Positions 45,821-55,091 of a stretch of 64,000 nucleotides of DNA are shown here, piece by piece. Under the pieces are notes generated by a model. The model ran no database searches. It was not told the DNA's origin and saw nothing but the letters and a program-made list of their open reading frames with translations. This DNA is from Flavobacteriales bacterium (GTDB taxonomy: Bacteria > Bacteroidota > Bacteroidia > JACJYZ01): positions 434,001 to 498,000 of the forward strand of contig JACJYZ010000002.1 in the NCBI GenBank assembly GCA_020635855.1. The letters run 5' to 3'. Within the stretch, counting starts at the first letter, position 1; every line of letters begins with the position of its first letter. The position numbers were made by a program, and so were the translations under genes.

Positions 45821-48800
45821 ATGAATATTACAGAAATATCAATCAAACGTCCATCGCTGATCATAGTGCTTTTCAGCGTACTTACTTTATTAGGTTTTAT
45901 AGGGTATAAAAACTTGAGCTACGAATTAATGCCTGATTTTAATCAGCCAGTAGTTGTTATCAAAACAGTTTATCCGGGTGCTGAACCAAATGAAGTAGAA
46001 ACATCTGTTTCACGAAAAATCGAAGATGCTTTATCCAACTTGGAGGGTGTAGATTATTTGGTTACGAAATCATTGCCTAATGCTTCTATCATCATCGCGA
46101 ATCTGAACTACGGAACCGACTTGGACAAATCAATGCAAGATGCACAACGCTATATTGATAATATTCGGAAGGATTTACCGGACGAGATATTGAGTCCTGT
46201 AATGAGCAAAGTTTCGCCCAATGATTTACCGATAATGTCTATCAGTGCAACAAGTAACTTGTCTGCTACCGAGTTTTATCAGAAAATGAAAGATGATTAT
46301 CTGCCACAAATTCAGCAAATAAAAGGGGTAGCAGAGATTACTGTTTTAGGAGGAGAGGAAAGAGAAATACAAGTTAAAATCGATCAGGAAAAGCTGAAAC
46401 TATATAAAATATCAATGCTTCAGGTTGTTGAAGCAATTAATCGTTCTGGCTTAGACTTACCTGCAGGAAAGGTGCAAACCGATAAGGAAAGTAATTCAGT
46501 TCGTTTAACGGGAAAATTCACATCTATTGAGGATATTAAAAATGTCCAGGTCGCTATGCCTGTTTTAGGAAGTCCAGTTTATGTAAAAGACATAGCAGAT
46601 GTAATTGATGGTATAAAAGAAACGACTTCCATCAGTCGATACAATGGAAAAGATGGGATTGGATTACTGTTGAAAAAACAAGGCGATGCAAATGCAGTAG
46701 ATGTTTCAAAAGCAGTTCGGGAGAAATTACAATCCATTGAACAACAACATATAATTTCGGGTGTAAAGTTTGTTATTGCAGACGATAGCACCGACAACAC
46801 GATTGCAGCCGTAAATTCCGTTGTTTTTGATTTAATCTTAGCAGTATTATTGGTGTCGTTAGTAATGCTTTTATTTCTAAGAAGTTTTAGAAACTCCTTA
46901 ATCGTTTTGGTTGCCATTCCAACATCTTTAGTTACTGCCTTTGCCGTGATGTGGCTTTTGGGTTACACCTTAAACTTAATGACCTTGCTTGCAATGTCTT
47001 TAATCATCGGTATTTTGGTAGATGATGCTACCGTAGTTTTAGAAAACATTCAAAAACATTTGGACAGAGGAAAAGATAAACGAACGGCTGCAATGGATGG
47101 TAGAATGGAAATTGGCTTTGCCGCTTTATCCATCACCTTGGTTGACGTTGTAGTTTTTTTACCTATTCTTTTTCTACAAGTGTTTGTTGCTGATATGCTC
47201 AAACAGTTTTCGGTTGTAGTAGTAACTTCCACTCTCACCAGTTTATTGGTTGGTTTTACTTTAACGCCTTGGATGGCTTCTCGTATTGGTAAAAAAGAAG
47301 ACTTACAACCTACCAATTTTTTTAATCGTTTTTTGCTTTGGTTTGAAGTTCAATTAGAAAACTTTAATGAATGGTATGGTCGAAGATTAGAATGGGTATT
47401 GAGCCATAAATTAGCTTTTACAGGTATCGTTATTGTGCTTTTTGCAATGACTTTAGGAATTATGAAACAAGGAATTATCGGTAAAGAATTAATATCAACT
47501 GGCGACCAAGGAAAATTTAAAATGGTATTAGAATTTGATAAGTCCACATCTATACATCAAAACAATTTAATTGCTCAAAAAATTGAAACATACATTATTC
47601 AACAACCCGAAGTAGCAACTGTATTCAGCAATATTGGCGGTCCAAGCACCGGCATTGGAAGTTTAGGCGTAGGTTCAGCAAATAAAACTGAATTTACAAT
47701 TCAATTAAAATCCAAAAAAGAATTGAATAATTTACCTACCGAAACATTTATGAAAAATCTACGGGAAGAACTAAAGTCAAAATTTCCGACTATCAATTAT
47801 TCAATGGCAGCATTGGGTTTAATTCCACGTTCTGCACCAATTGAAATTACGTTAAGCGGAAGCAATTTGGATTTGGTGATGAAAACAGGCGATGAATTGA
47901 AAACAGTAATAGAAAAAATTCCCGGTGCGGATAATGTTCGCTTATCCGTTGAAGCAGGTAGTCCCGAATACAAAATAATTCCCGACCAAGATAAAATGCA
48001 ACGATTGGGTTTAACAACCGCTTATGTTGGATTAAACCTAAGAACTGCCTTTACAGGAAATGATGATGCCACTTTAACCGAAAACGGAACTGAATATCCC
48101 GTGAGAATTTGGTTAGATGAATTTAGCAGACGAAATTTTGAAGATGTTCAACAACTTACTATCATTAACCCTATGGGGATACCAGTTGAAGTTTCACAGT
48201 TTGCAAACGTAGAGCAAGACAATTCTCCGTCATTGTTAGAACGAAAAGACCGCCAACCAGCAGTTACACTAACCGCAGACGCATTAGGAAGGCCTTCAGG
48301 AACTGTAGCAGACGATGTAGTGGCTTATCTTAAAGAAAATCCATTGCCAAACGGAATACAAATGACTTGGGGAAGTGACATCAAAAGACAGAATGATAGT
48401 TTTGGAGCATTAGGTTCCGTTTTACTCATTTCGTTTTTGCTGATATACCTGATTATGGTAGCACTTTACGACAGTTTTGTTTATCCATTTGTAGTATTAT
48501 TTTCTATTCCAGTAGCAGCTATTGGAGCATTTTTCGCTTTGAATTTGTCGTTAAGCAATTTGAGTTTATTTGCCTTGCTTGGGTTAATTATGCTAATGGG
48601 CTTAGTAGTAAAAAATGCTATTCTAATTGTGGATTTTACTAATCAATTAAAAGCAGAAGGCAAACATTTTAAAGAAGCCTTAATCATAGCAGGAAAAGGA
48701 CGTATGCGACCAATTCTAATGACAACGCTTTCAATGGTAGTTGGTATGCTTCCTATTGCAATGGCAACAGGAACAGCAGCAGAATGGAAAAACGGTTTGG

Positions 48801-48907
48801 CTTGGGTAATCATTGGTGGGCTTCTATCATCCCTAGTTTTGACTGTGTTTTTAGTTCCTATGGTTTATTATTTAGTGGACACCGCGAAAGAAAAGCTCAA
48901 CAGATGA
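45821..48907 (+). CDS. Cassette 5: RND-family efflux transporter permease
   Basis: 1028 aa, full length. MNITEISIKRPSLIIVLFSV starts the first membrane helix. The two large periplasmic loops and a duplicated six-helix unit are visible (LMTLLAMSLIIGILVDDATV and LLGLIMLMGLVVKNAILIVD). The Asp-Asp pair in GILVDDATVVLENI provides the proton relay, indicating an HAE/AcrB-type drug or hydrophobic-compound exporter. With TolC and adaptor it forms a tripartite pump. It is the last gene of the 9.2-kb cassette. Confidence 0.95.
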   Translation: MNITEISIKRPSLIIVLFSVLTLLGFIGYKNLSYELMPDFNQPVVVIKTVYPGAEPNEVETSVSRKIEDALSNLEGVDYLVTKSLPNASIIIANLNYGTDLDKSMQDAQRYIDNIRKDLPDEILSPVMSKVSPNDLPIMSISATSNLSATEFYQKMKDDYLPQIQQIKGVAEITVLGGEEREIQVKIDQEKLKLYKISMLQVVEAINRSGLDLPAGKVQTDKESNSVRLTGKFTSIEDIKNVQVAMPVLGSPVYVKDIADVIDGIKETTSISRYNGKDGIGLLLKKQGDANAVDVSKAVREKLQSIEQQHIISGVKFVIADDSTDNTIAAVNSVVFDLILAVLLVSLVMLLFLRSFRNSLIVLVAIPTSLVTAFAVMWLLGYTLNLMTLLAMSLIIGILVDDATVVLENIQKHLDRGKDKRTAAMDGRMEIGFAALSITLVDVVVFLPILFLQVFVADMLKQFSVVVVTSTLTSLLVGFTLTPWMASRIGKKEDLQPTNFFNRFLLWFEVQLENFNEWYGRRLEWVLSHKLAFTGIVIVLFAMTLGIMKQGIIGKELISTGDQGKFKMVLEFDKSTSIHQNNLIAQKIETYIIQQPEVATVFSNIGGPSTGIGSLGVGSANKTEFTIQLKSKKELNNLPTETFMKNLREELKSKFPTINYSMAALGLIPRSAPIEITLSGSNLDLVMKTGDELKTVIEKIPGADNVRLSVEAGSPEYKIIPDQDKMQRLGLTTAYVGLNLRTAFTGNDDATLTENGTEYPVRIWLDEFSRRNFEDVQQLTIINPMGIPVEVSQFANVEQDNSPSLLERKDRQPAVTLTADALGRPSGTVADDVVAYLKENPLPNGIQMTWGSDIKRQNDSFGALGSVLLISFLLIYLIMVALYDSFVYPFVVLFSIPVAAIGAFFALNLSLSNLSLFALLGLIMLMGLVVKNAILIVDFTNQLKAEGKHFKEALIIAGKGRMRPILMTTLSMVVGMLPIAMATGTAAEWKNGLAWVIIGGLLSSLVLTVFLVPMVYYLVDTAKEKLNR

Positions 48908-48922
48908 AAATAGCCATCACAC

Positions 48923-48967
48923 AGGTGTAAGCACATCCCGAAGAAAAATCGGGAAGAGCTTACACCT
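48923..48967 (+). repeat. ACA/AGA hairpin element H8 (end of cassette 5)
   Basis: Outer 10-bp stem AGGTGTAAGC/GCTTACACCT, ACA (48933-48935) opposite AGA (48955-48957), inner 6-bp stem TCCCGA/TCGGGA and short A-rich loop. It starts 15 nt after the pump gene and may act as terminator. The 401-nt gap 48908-49308 is this element, an AT-rich spacer and attC5. Confidence 0.8.
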
Positions 48968-49119
48968 TTACCACCCAAAGAAAAATTATTTTTTAAAATT
49001 CCCTTCCCTTCTAAAATTTTTAAAACCTGCCGACAAGAAAGCCAGACAAAAAGTAAATCAGACAGTTAAAATGACCATTATAAGAGACTTACCAAGACTT
49101 GAAAAGAAAGAAAGCCAGC

Positions 49120-49250
49120 TTACAACATTGTATAAGAGCAATAGCGGTTTGGGTACTCAGCTAAACCGTTTTTGCTTTTAATTAAGTATCTTGTTATCCG
49201 AAAAATTAGTGCGTTAAATCCGCTACTGCTCTTATACTTGACCGTTGGCT
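49120..49250 (+). repeat. attC site of cassette 5
   Basis: R'' TTACAAC (49120-49126), R' GTTGGCT (49244-49250). Arms TATAAGAGCAATAGCGG (49131-49147) and 49220-49236 pair except for one A opposite C. GCTTACAAC complements the cassette start GTTGTAAGC, 9.2 kb upstream at 40021; this defines the whole region between as one cassette. The arms are nearly the same as those of attC10, but the central loop differs. Confidence 0.9.
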
Positions 49251-49308
49251 GTCATTGTAAAAGAACCGTCACCAAAAGAAAAATCACGAAAGAAATAGAA
49301 AAAAATTA

Positions 49309-51099
49309 ATGCAAAAATATTCAGTAAACCAACACCTAATCGAAACGATTTTGGCTTGGGTAAATTCAGGCGAAATCGCAATTCCAGAAATTCAAAGACC
49401 ATTTGTTTGGGACAGTTCAAAAGTTCGTGATTTAATGGACAGCCTTTATCAAGGTTATCCGGTCGGTTACATCATTGCTTGGCGAAATCCAAATGTAAAA
49501 CTCAAAGACGGAAGTTTAAGCGAGGGAAAAAAAGTGTTAATTGACGGACAACAAAGAGTAACGGCTTTGACTGCCGCAATTCTCGGTCAATATGTCATCA
49601 ATAAAACCTATCAAAGAGTAAAAATCAAAATTGCATTCAATCCTATTGAAGAACGTTTTGAAGTTCAAAATCCAGCAATTTTAAAAGATAAGACTTGGCT
49701 TCACGACATTACAGATGCATTTTCGGGAAAAATCAGTTTATTGAAATTAGTACGTGATTACTCGGCATTGAATCCCGAAATTGACGAAGATTTAATCGAA
49801 AAATCATTTTCGCAACTCATCGGAATCGTCAAAAAACCAATAGGAATGATTGAATTAACCTCCGATTTGGACATTGAAACGGTTACGGAAATCTTTATCC
49901 GAATCAACTCAAAAGGAGTTGTTTTAAGCCAAGCCGATTTTGCGATGAGTAAAATTGCAGCCGATACCGACAATGGTGGAAACGAATTGAGAAAAGCGAT
50001 TGATTATTTTTGCCATTTAACCATTGCTCCTGATTTTTACAAGCACATTGTAGATAACGATAAGGAATTTGCAAGAACAACTTACTTTCAAAAAATGCAA
50101 TGGCTAAAAACTGAAAACGAAGACCTTTACGACCCAGATTATACTGATTTAATCCGTGTTGCGTTTACTTCACAATTTAATAGAGGACGACTTTCGGACT
50201 TGGTAAGTTTACTTTCAGGTAGAAATTTTGAAACAAGAACATATGAATCCGAAATTGCACAAAAATCATTTCAAACTTTAAAAAATGGCGTTGAGAATTT
50301 TATCAATGAAACCAATTTTAAACGGTTTTTGATGATAATAAAATCGGCTGGATTTATTTCTCCAAAACTCATTCGTTCTCAAAATGCGATAAACTTTGCT
50401 TACATCCTTTACTTGAAACTAAAAGACCTTAATGTAAATTCGGTTGATATTGAAACCTATGTTAGACGTTGGTTTGTATATTCAATTTTTACAGGACGAT
50501 ATTCAGGTTCGCCTGAAAGCACGTTTGACTTTGACATCAAGCAAATTTCAAACAAACCGTTCAACGAAATTTTAATGGAACGTGAAGAAGCTGAACTTTC
50601 GGACGCTTATTGGAACGCTTCACTCCCACAAAGTTTAGACACTTCTGTTGCAAGTAGTCCTTATTTTCACGTATTTCTCGCTTCACAAGTAAAAGCAAAC
50701 GACAGAGGGTTTTTATCAAAGGACGTTTTGATTAGCGACTTGATTTCGCTTCGAGGCGACATTCATCATTTGTTCCCAAAAGACTATTTGAAGAAAAACG
50801 GATTGGACAGAGGAAAATACAATCAAATTGCTAATTACGTTTATATGCAGTCGGAAATCAATATAAAAGTCGGAAACAAACCACCGAAAGAATATTTTGA
50901 GCAAATAAAAACTCAAATGATTGAAAATAACAAACAAGTTAGCGGAATTTCGACCGAGCTTGAACTTATGGACAATCTAAAACAAAATTGCGTTCCAATA
51001 GAAATTATGGAAATGAATATTGACGATTACCAAGACTTTCTAATGCAACGAAGAAAGTTAATGGCGAACAAAATGAAAGATTATTATTTTGGACTCTGA
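49309..51099 (+). CDS. Cassette 6: DUF262/GmrSD-like protein with HNH nuclease domain
   Basis: 596 aa. The N-terminal ParB-like DUF262 region has AIPEIQRPFVWDSSKVRDLM and the NTP-binding signature VLIDGQQRVTAL near residue 78. The C-terminal DUF1524/HNH region has RGDIHHLFPKDYL (near 483) and later Asn in YNQIANYVYMQS. This architecture is shared by type IV restriction enzymes of the GmrSD group that attack modified phage DNA. A defence role is likely but not shown. It is the only gene of the cassette. Confidence 0.85.
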   Translation: MQKYSVNQHLIETILAWVNSGEIAIPEIQRPFVWDSSKVRDLMDSLYQGYPVGYIIAWRNPNVKLKDGSLSEGKKVLIDGQQRVTALTAAILGQYVINKTYQRVKIKIAFNPIEERFEVQNPAILKDKTWLHDITDAFSGKISLLKLVRDYSALNPEIDEDLIEKSFSQLIGIVKKPIGMIELTSDLDIETVTEIFIRINSKGVVLSQADFAMSKIAADTDNGGNELRKAIDYFCHLTIAPDFYKHIVDNDKEFARTTYFQKMQWLKTENEDLYDPDYTDLIRVAFTSQFNRGRLSDLVSLLSGRNFETRTYESEIAQKSFQTLKNGVENFINETNFKRFLMIIKSAGFISPKLIRSQNAINFAYILYLKLKDLNVNSVDIETYVRRWFVYSIFTGRYSGSPESTFDFDIKQISNKPFNEILMEREEAELSDAYWNASLPQSLDTSVASSPYFHVFLASQVKANDRGFLSKDVLISDLISLRGDIHHLFPKDYLKKNGLDRGKYNQIANYVYMQSEINIKVGNKPPKEYFEQIKTQMIENNKQVSGISTELELMDNLKQNCVPIEIMEMNIDDYQDFLMQRRKLMANKMKDYYFGL

Positions 51100-51114
51100 A
51101 AATAAACAACGAAC

Positions 51115-51244
51115 AGCCAACAATGGCTATAAACAATTGGGGCGTAAGTCATTAAACGAAACTATAAACGTAAAACAAAAGTCAGTGCTAAACTGAAAAT
51201 TAGGGCTCAAAATCCCCAACTGTTCATAGCCGAGACCGTTGGGC
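51115..51244 (+). repeat. attC site of cassette 6
   Basis: R'' AGCCAAC (51115-51121), R' GTTGGGC (51238-51244). Arms GGCTATAAACAATTGGGG (51125-51142) and 51214-51231 pair in 16 of 18 positions; both exceptions, at positions 7 and 12, are A opposite C. ACAGCCAAC complements the cassette start GTTGGCTGT. Confidence 0.9.
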
Positions 51245-51249
51245 ACAAT

Positions 51250-51888
51250 ATGAAGACAATCACAATTTTATTCACGCTCCTGACTTTACTTTCATGTGGT
51301 TCTAATCAAAAAAAGGAAAACAAAAGGAACAATGAATTTACGCATGAAACTATCAAGTCAGAAGATTTCGAAAGGTATATTCTCGTAAAAGGAGAAAACC
51401 TTAAATCCGTAGAACAAAAATTGAAAGACTGGGGACAGCTTCCTGCACCAGGTAATGTTCATACGTACAAATTCGAAAAGGCCAAACTAGGTAACTGGAC
51501 TGTGATTAAGTTACCAAAAGACTTAATGACCGATCATTACAATTACCACAATATGGTTTACTGGTTTTTAGGATTTCCACCTGAAGACGATAACTACGCA
51601 GATAACTCAGTTGGACTTTCAATAAGTAAAGAAGATTCTAAGACATACGTACTATACAATGATTACCAACTTCGACAAAAGATGAATTTGGAAGATGATA
51701 TGTTTGGAGTTTTTGAAAACAACCAGAAATTCATTCTGAGCATCCCATTTGACGAATTCGAAAACTCAAGTTCACAGAAAATTTACAGCTTTCAAAAATT
51801 CCTGACAGATGAGGATATAGACATAAGTAAGATTAAAAATGAGAAGTTGTCCTTTACTGAATTTGACGTTGTATTTAATGAGAAATAA
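51250..51888 (+). CDS. Cassette 7: lipoprotein of unknown function (identical copy 2)
   Basis: 212 aa, the same protein as 36851-37489, with lipobox Cys16. The whole 781-bp cassette 51239-52019 appears identical in DNA to cassette 3 (36840-37620), including its attC. Outside the boundaries, the flanks diverge at once (apart from ACCG before and TTA after). This indicates recent copying through the cassette pathway. Confidence 0.78.
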   Translation: MKTITILFTLLTLLSCGSNQKKENKRNNEFTHETIKSEDFERYILVKGENLKSVEQKLKDWGQLPAPGNVHTYKFEKAKLGNWTVIKLPKDLMTDHYNYHNMVYWFLGFPPEDDNYADNSVGLSISKEDSKTYVLYNDYQLRQKMNLEDDMFGVFENNQKFILSIPFDEFENSSSQKIYSFQKFLTDEDIDISKIKNEKLSFTEFDVVFNEK

Positions 51889-51898
51889 AAAATACTGT

Positions 51899-52025
51899 GC
51901 CCAACAAAACCTAAAGCTAATGCGGCCATTTCGTCTTCGGCAGACAAAGACGCGGTTAACGATGACGATCTCGGTTCTTTAGGAATTTACGGAAAGCCGC
52001 ACTAGCTTTAGCCAAACCGTTATAT
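51899..52025 (+). repeat. attC site of cassette 7
   Basis: Identical to attC3 up to the exchange point; R'' GCCCAAC (51899-51905), R' GTTATAT (52019-52025). R' differs from attC3 because its last six bases belong to the next cassette. Confidence 0.92.
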
Positions 52026-52033
52026 GCCACTTT

Positions 52034-52753
52034 ATGACGATAGAACAATACGACATAAAAACTAATATCAAAATCGGACGAGAGATTTATGAGAACATAC
52101 CTAACGACATTAGACCAGGTTGGGCAGGACTTGTTTTGTCTCGTTTTGACCATTACATAAAAAACATTCCGACTTCAATTAGTGAACTTTATCCAATCAT
52201 AGACGACAAAGACCGATGGAAAGAAGCTCACAAACAATTTACCAAAATCAGAGTATTCGGACTTGAAAATAAAAATTACGAACCTGAAAATTATTTAAGA
52301 CTTGCAGAACTTGTAGCCAAAGTAACATACAATGCTTCGGGACAATCTGCTCCGTTTGACAGCGACAGTGGACACTACATTGCAAGTTTGGCTCTCAAAG
52401 CAACAGAATATTTTGACGACAATAGACTTGAAGAAGAAGTTAAATCTGCAATTCTGTTGTTTAGTCGCAACAAGAAGTTCAAAGACAACTTAACATCAGC
52501 TAAAGACTTTTTGCTTTACAAAAAAATTGACGACATACTTTGGTTTGACTGGGACCCAATTGGCATTAATGACCTTGCACCAAGAGACGAATATCAAGGT
52601 TACGTTCCTGAAATCTTCGGACTTGTAAAAGCAAAAGCGGACAGACAAGAAATTGCAAACAAACTTCACAAACTTGAAACGGAAAATATGGGAATGAGTG
52701 GAACAATTGAAAACTGTTTGACCATTGCCGACAAAATATTAAAAGCACAATGA
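52034..52753 (+). CDS. Cassette 8: unknown soluble protein
   Basis: 239 aa, no signal or membrane segment. The last 75 residues contain ILWFDWDPIGINDLAPRDEY, QGYVPEIFGLVKA and an ending KLETENMGM, a pattern I have seen in small cassette and immunity-type proteins; no secure family name can be given. The N-terminal two thirds are helical with DFLLYKKIDD before the motif. It starts 14 nt after the cassette boundary. Confidence 0.6.
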   Translation: MTIEQYDIKTNIKIGREIYENIPNDIRPGWAGLVLSRFDHYIKNIPTSISELYPIIDDKDRWKEAHKQFTKIRVFGLENKNYEPENYLRLAELVAKVTYNASGQSAPFDSDSGHYIASLALKATEYFDDNRLEEEVKSAILLFSRNKKFKDNLTSAKDFLLYKKIDDILWFDWDPIGINDLAPRDEYQGYVPEIFGLVKAKADRQEIANKLHKLETENMGMSGTIENCLTIADKILKAQ

Positions 52754-52769
52754 CAGAAAGAAAAGCGGC

Positions 52770-52901
52770 ATATAACATCGGTTTGGCAATATGGCGGCTG
52801 AAGTGCTTCTATGAAACATTTGTGCAAGGTTCAACAGCAGTAATTCTATTGAACTTTTGTGCTGAAAATCCGCCACATCGCCAAGCCGAGAACCGTTGGG
52901 G
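52770..52901 (+). repeat. attC site of cassette 8
   Basis: R'' ATATAAC (52770-52776), R' GTTGGGG (52895-52901). Arms 52779-52797 and 52870-52888 pair in 16 of 19 positions: two A-C mismatches and one T-G. GGCATATAAC complements the cassette start GTTATATGCC. Confidence 0.88.
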
Positions 52902-53094
52902 CACATGCAAAAAAAGACAACGGACACATTGACAATGACGAGTAACAAAAGACATATCGTTTTACAAACCGACTGTACGACCGGACTAACTCGATTTGAC
53001 CAACCTTGTAACCGGACAAGGACAATGATGACTAACAAGAAAGAAAAAAGAAAAAGCCCCCGCTTCACATTTTTGAAAATTTCTGCCAACGCAC

Positions 53095-53158
53095 ATTTGG
53101 CACATCCCGCTTTTCCAACGCACATAGCCACCACGACAAAAAGCGGGAAGAGCCAAAT
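53095..53158 (+). repeat. ACA/AGA hairpin element H4 (start of cassette 9)
   Basis: Perfect outer stem ATTTGGC/GCCAAAT, ACA (53102-53104) opposite AGA (53149-53151), perfect 10-bp inner stem TCCCGCTTTT/AAAAGCGGGA. It is flanked on both sides by GCCAACGC (53085-53092 and 53162-53169). The 310-nt leader 52902-53211 contains this element and nothing else recognised. Confidence 0.88.
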
Positions 53159-53211
53159 TTTGCCAACGCCTAATACTGAGAATTTAACCAACTTTAGTTA
53201 ATTTTGCGACT

Positions 53212-53547
53212 GTGAAAATTCTCTCAATCATACTTTCAATCTACATCGTTGCACTCAACGTGCAGCCAATAATGGATGTGATTGATTATGGTAACGAAGA
53301 CATCTGTATAGCATCCATCCACAATTCAGATACAGAGAACCAGCAACCCATAGAGAATGAGGAAGATGGCTGCAATGACCTATGTAATCCTTTCATGTCC
53401 TGTACAACATGTCTAGGATGTACAGTTCCAGTTGCTATTTTATTTTCGGAGCCATTCGAAAATCATGAAACACAACTGACCTTCTACAAGAACTTCAATT
53501 CCCTTCAATATTCCGGTTCTATCTGGCAGCCGCCTAAGATTGGATAA
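53212..53547 (+). CDS. Cassette 9: small Cys-rich exported protein, DUF6660-like
   Basis: 111 aa starting with GTG (53212). The N-terminal hydrophobic segment MKILSIILSIYIVALNVQP is a signal or anchor. NDLCNPFMSCTTCLGCTV is a Cys cluster that could bind metal. Similar small proteins in Bacteroidota lie beside heavy-metal efflux genes. TAATTTTG at 53200-53207 is a -7 box. The rest of its original operon seems to have been lost to the IS element immediately downstream. Confidence 0.65.
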   Translation: MKILSIILSIYIVALNVQPIMDVIDYGNEDICIASIHNSDTENQQPIENEEDGCNDLCNPFMSCTTCLGCTVPVAILFSEPFENHETQLTFYKNFNSLQYSGSIWQPPKIG

Positions 53548-53579
53548 TGTTTAAAGTGTTTTCGGCATAAATGCCGAAA

Positions 53580-53610
53580 GCGGTGCTGCGCACCGCCAAG
53601 TTATTTTTTT
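53580..53610 (+). terminator. Hairpin with T tract after the Cys-rich protein gene
   Basis: GCGGTGC-TGC-GCACCGC (53580-53596) is followed by a T-rich stretch to 53610. Another stem, TTTCGGCA/TGCCGAAA (53560-53579), lies just before. Together they probably end transcription ahead of the insertion sequence. Confidence 0.6.
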
Positions 53611-53674
53611 AACATTATCAATTGTCCAGCGTAAGCAAAATTCGGACTGTTAAGGTACAATAGTTTAGTCACAG

Positions 53675-53710
53675 TTTTTTACCTTGAAAGCTAGCTTTCA
53701 AGGTAAAAAA
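53675..53710. repeat. Perfect 36-bp palindrome upstream of the transposase genes
   Basis: Eighteen bases (from TTTTTTACCTTGAAAGCT) are followed directly by their exact complement, with no spacer. It begins 52 nt inside the left IS end and ends 8 nt before the orfA start. In RNA it would form an uninterrupted hairpin ahead of orfA. Confidence 0.9.
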
Positions 53711-53718
53711 CCGGAACC

Positions 53719-54087
53719 TTGAAAAACAGTCCAAACATGAAAAAGAAAGATCAAAGTCCCGAAGCGGTAGTCCGTGAGATCAAACGCAGGACCCGCCGCA
53801 AGTTCTCCGCTGAGGAGAAAATCAGAATCGTACTGGAAGGCCTCAAGGGCGAGCTATCCATTTCAGAGATATGTCGCCGTGAAGGTATTGCCGCCAACCT
53901 CTACTATCGCTGGAGCAAAGACTTCCTGGAAGCCGGTAAGAAACGGCTTTTAGGAGATACCCTCCGAGAGGCCAACACCACCGAAGTGGATCATTTCCGC
54001 AAGGAGAACAGCCAGCTGAAAGAAGTGGTCGCCGAGCTCACCCTGCAGAATAGGGTCCTAAAAAAAAGTTTGAGTGGGGACGCTTAA
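53719..54087 (+). CDS. IS3-family transposase OrfA
   Basis: 122 aa. The helix-turn-helix RRKFSAEEKIRIVLEGLKGE, LSISEICRREGIAANLYYRW binds the IS ends, and the C-terminal coiled coil (FRKENSQLKEVVAELTLQNR) is typical of OrfA. Near its end, eight A residues (54060-54067) form an A-AAA-AAA slippery site. The -1 frame is open from there into orfB, so a -1 frameshift would give the OrfAB transposase. Confidence 0.88.
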   Translation: MKNSPNMKKKDQSPEAVVREIKRRTRRKFSAEEKIRIVLEGLKGELSISEICRREGIAANLYYRWSKDFLEAGKKRLLGDTLREANTTEVDHFRKENSQLKEVVAELTLQNRVLKKSLSGDA

Positions 54088-54101
54088 AAAGGCAGCGGTA
54101 T

Positions 54102-55091
54102 ATGCGATACAGTCAATCAGAGAAAATGGAGATCATTTCCATAGTGGAAAACAGTGATCTGAGCGTACGGGCCACCCTGAAAGAGCTGGACATTCCCAAG
54201 GCGACTTTCTATGACTGGTACGACCGGTATCTGCGGGAAGGGTTTGAAGGACTGGCTCCCAAGAAGCGGGCGGCAAGAAGCCAGTGGAACCGGATCCCCG
54301 ATGAGAAACGCCAGGAGGTGGTAGAGCTGGCCCTGGACATGGAAGACCTCTCATCCAGAGAACTGGCCTGGCACATCGTAGATCACCGGGGCTGGTATAT
54401 CAGCGAGTCCAGCGTGCATGCCATTCTCAAAGAAAGAGGGCTGATCACTGCACCGGCCTTTGTGGTGGATCATGCTGCCAACCAGTACAAAGACAAGACC
54501 TCCCGGGTCAACCAGATGTGGCAGACCGATTTCACTTACCTGAAAGTAGTGGGACACTGGGGATGGTATTACCTCTGCACGGTACTGGATGATTACTCCC
54601 GCTACGTGATCCATGCCGAACTATGCACCAACATGGCAGCCGATGACGTACAGCGCAATATCGATAAGGCCATTGAGATCACCGGTGTGGTTCCTGACAA
54701 AACCACACAGTCTCTCAAAGTACTCAGCGACAATGGCCCGTGTTACATCGCCAAAGACCTGGCTGACTTCTTCCAGGACAGAGAGATCAAGCATGTGCGC
54801 GGAAGAGTCCGTCATCCACAGACCCAGGGAAAGATCGAGCGCTGGCATCAGTCCATGAAGAATGTGATCAAGCTGGACAACTACTATTCACCCGATGAGT
54901 TGCGCCAGGCACTGGCTGAGTTCATTGAATATTACAACAACCGTAGATACCATGAATCACTGGAAAATCTCACCCCTGCCGACGTATTCTTCGGCAGGGA
55001 TAAACAGATCCTGGCCAGACGAAAACAAATCAAAGAAAGAACCATGAAACAAAGAAGAAAATACCACCGTCAGCAAATGTTAAATCTATGA
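54102..55091 (+). CDS. IS3-family transposase OrfB (DDE catalytic domain)
   Basis: 329 aa. Catalytic triad: Asp143 in QTDFTYLKV, Asp210 in LSDNGPCY and Glu246 in GKIERWHQSMKN, with YYNNRRYHESLENLTPADVF at the end. It is in the -1 frame relative to orfA and both are intact, so the element may be active. Confidence 0.92.
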   Translation: MRYSQSEKMEIISIVENSDLSVRATLKELDIPKATFYDWYDRYLREGFEGLAPKKRAARSQWNRIPDEKRQEVVELALDMEDLSSRELAWHIVDHRGWYISESSVHAILKERGLITAPAFVVDHAANQYKDKTSRVNQMWQTDFTYLKVVGHWGWYYLCTVLDDYSRYVIHAELCTNMAADDVQRNIDKAIEITGVVPDKTTQSLKVLSDNGPCYIAKDLADFFQDREIKHVRGRVRHPQTQGKIERWHQSMKNVIKLDNYYSPDELRQALAEFIEYYNNRRYHESLENLTPADVFFGRDKQILARRKQIKERTMKQRRKYHRQQMLNL

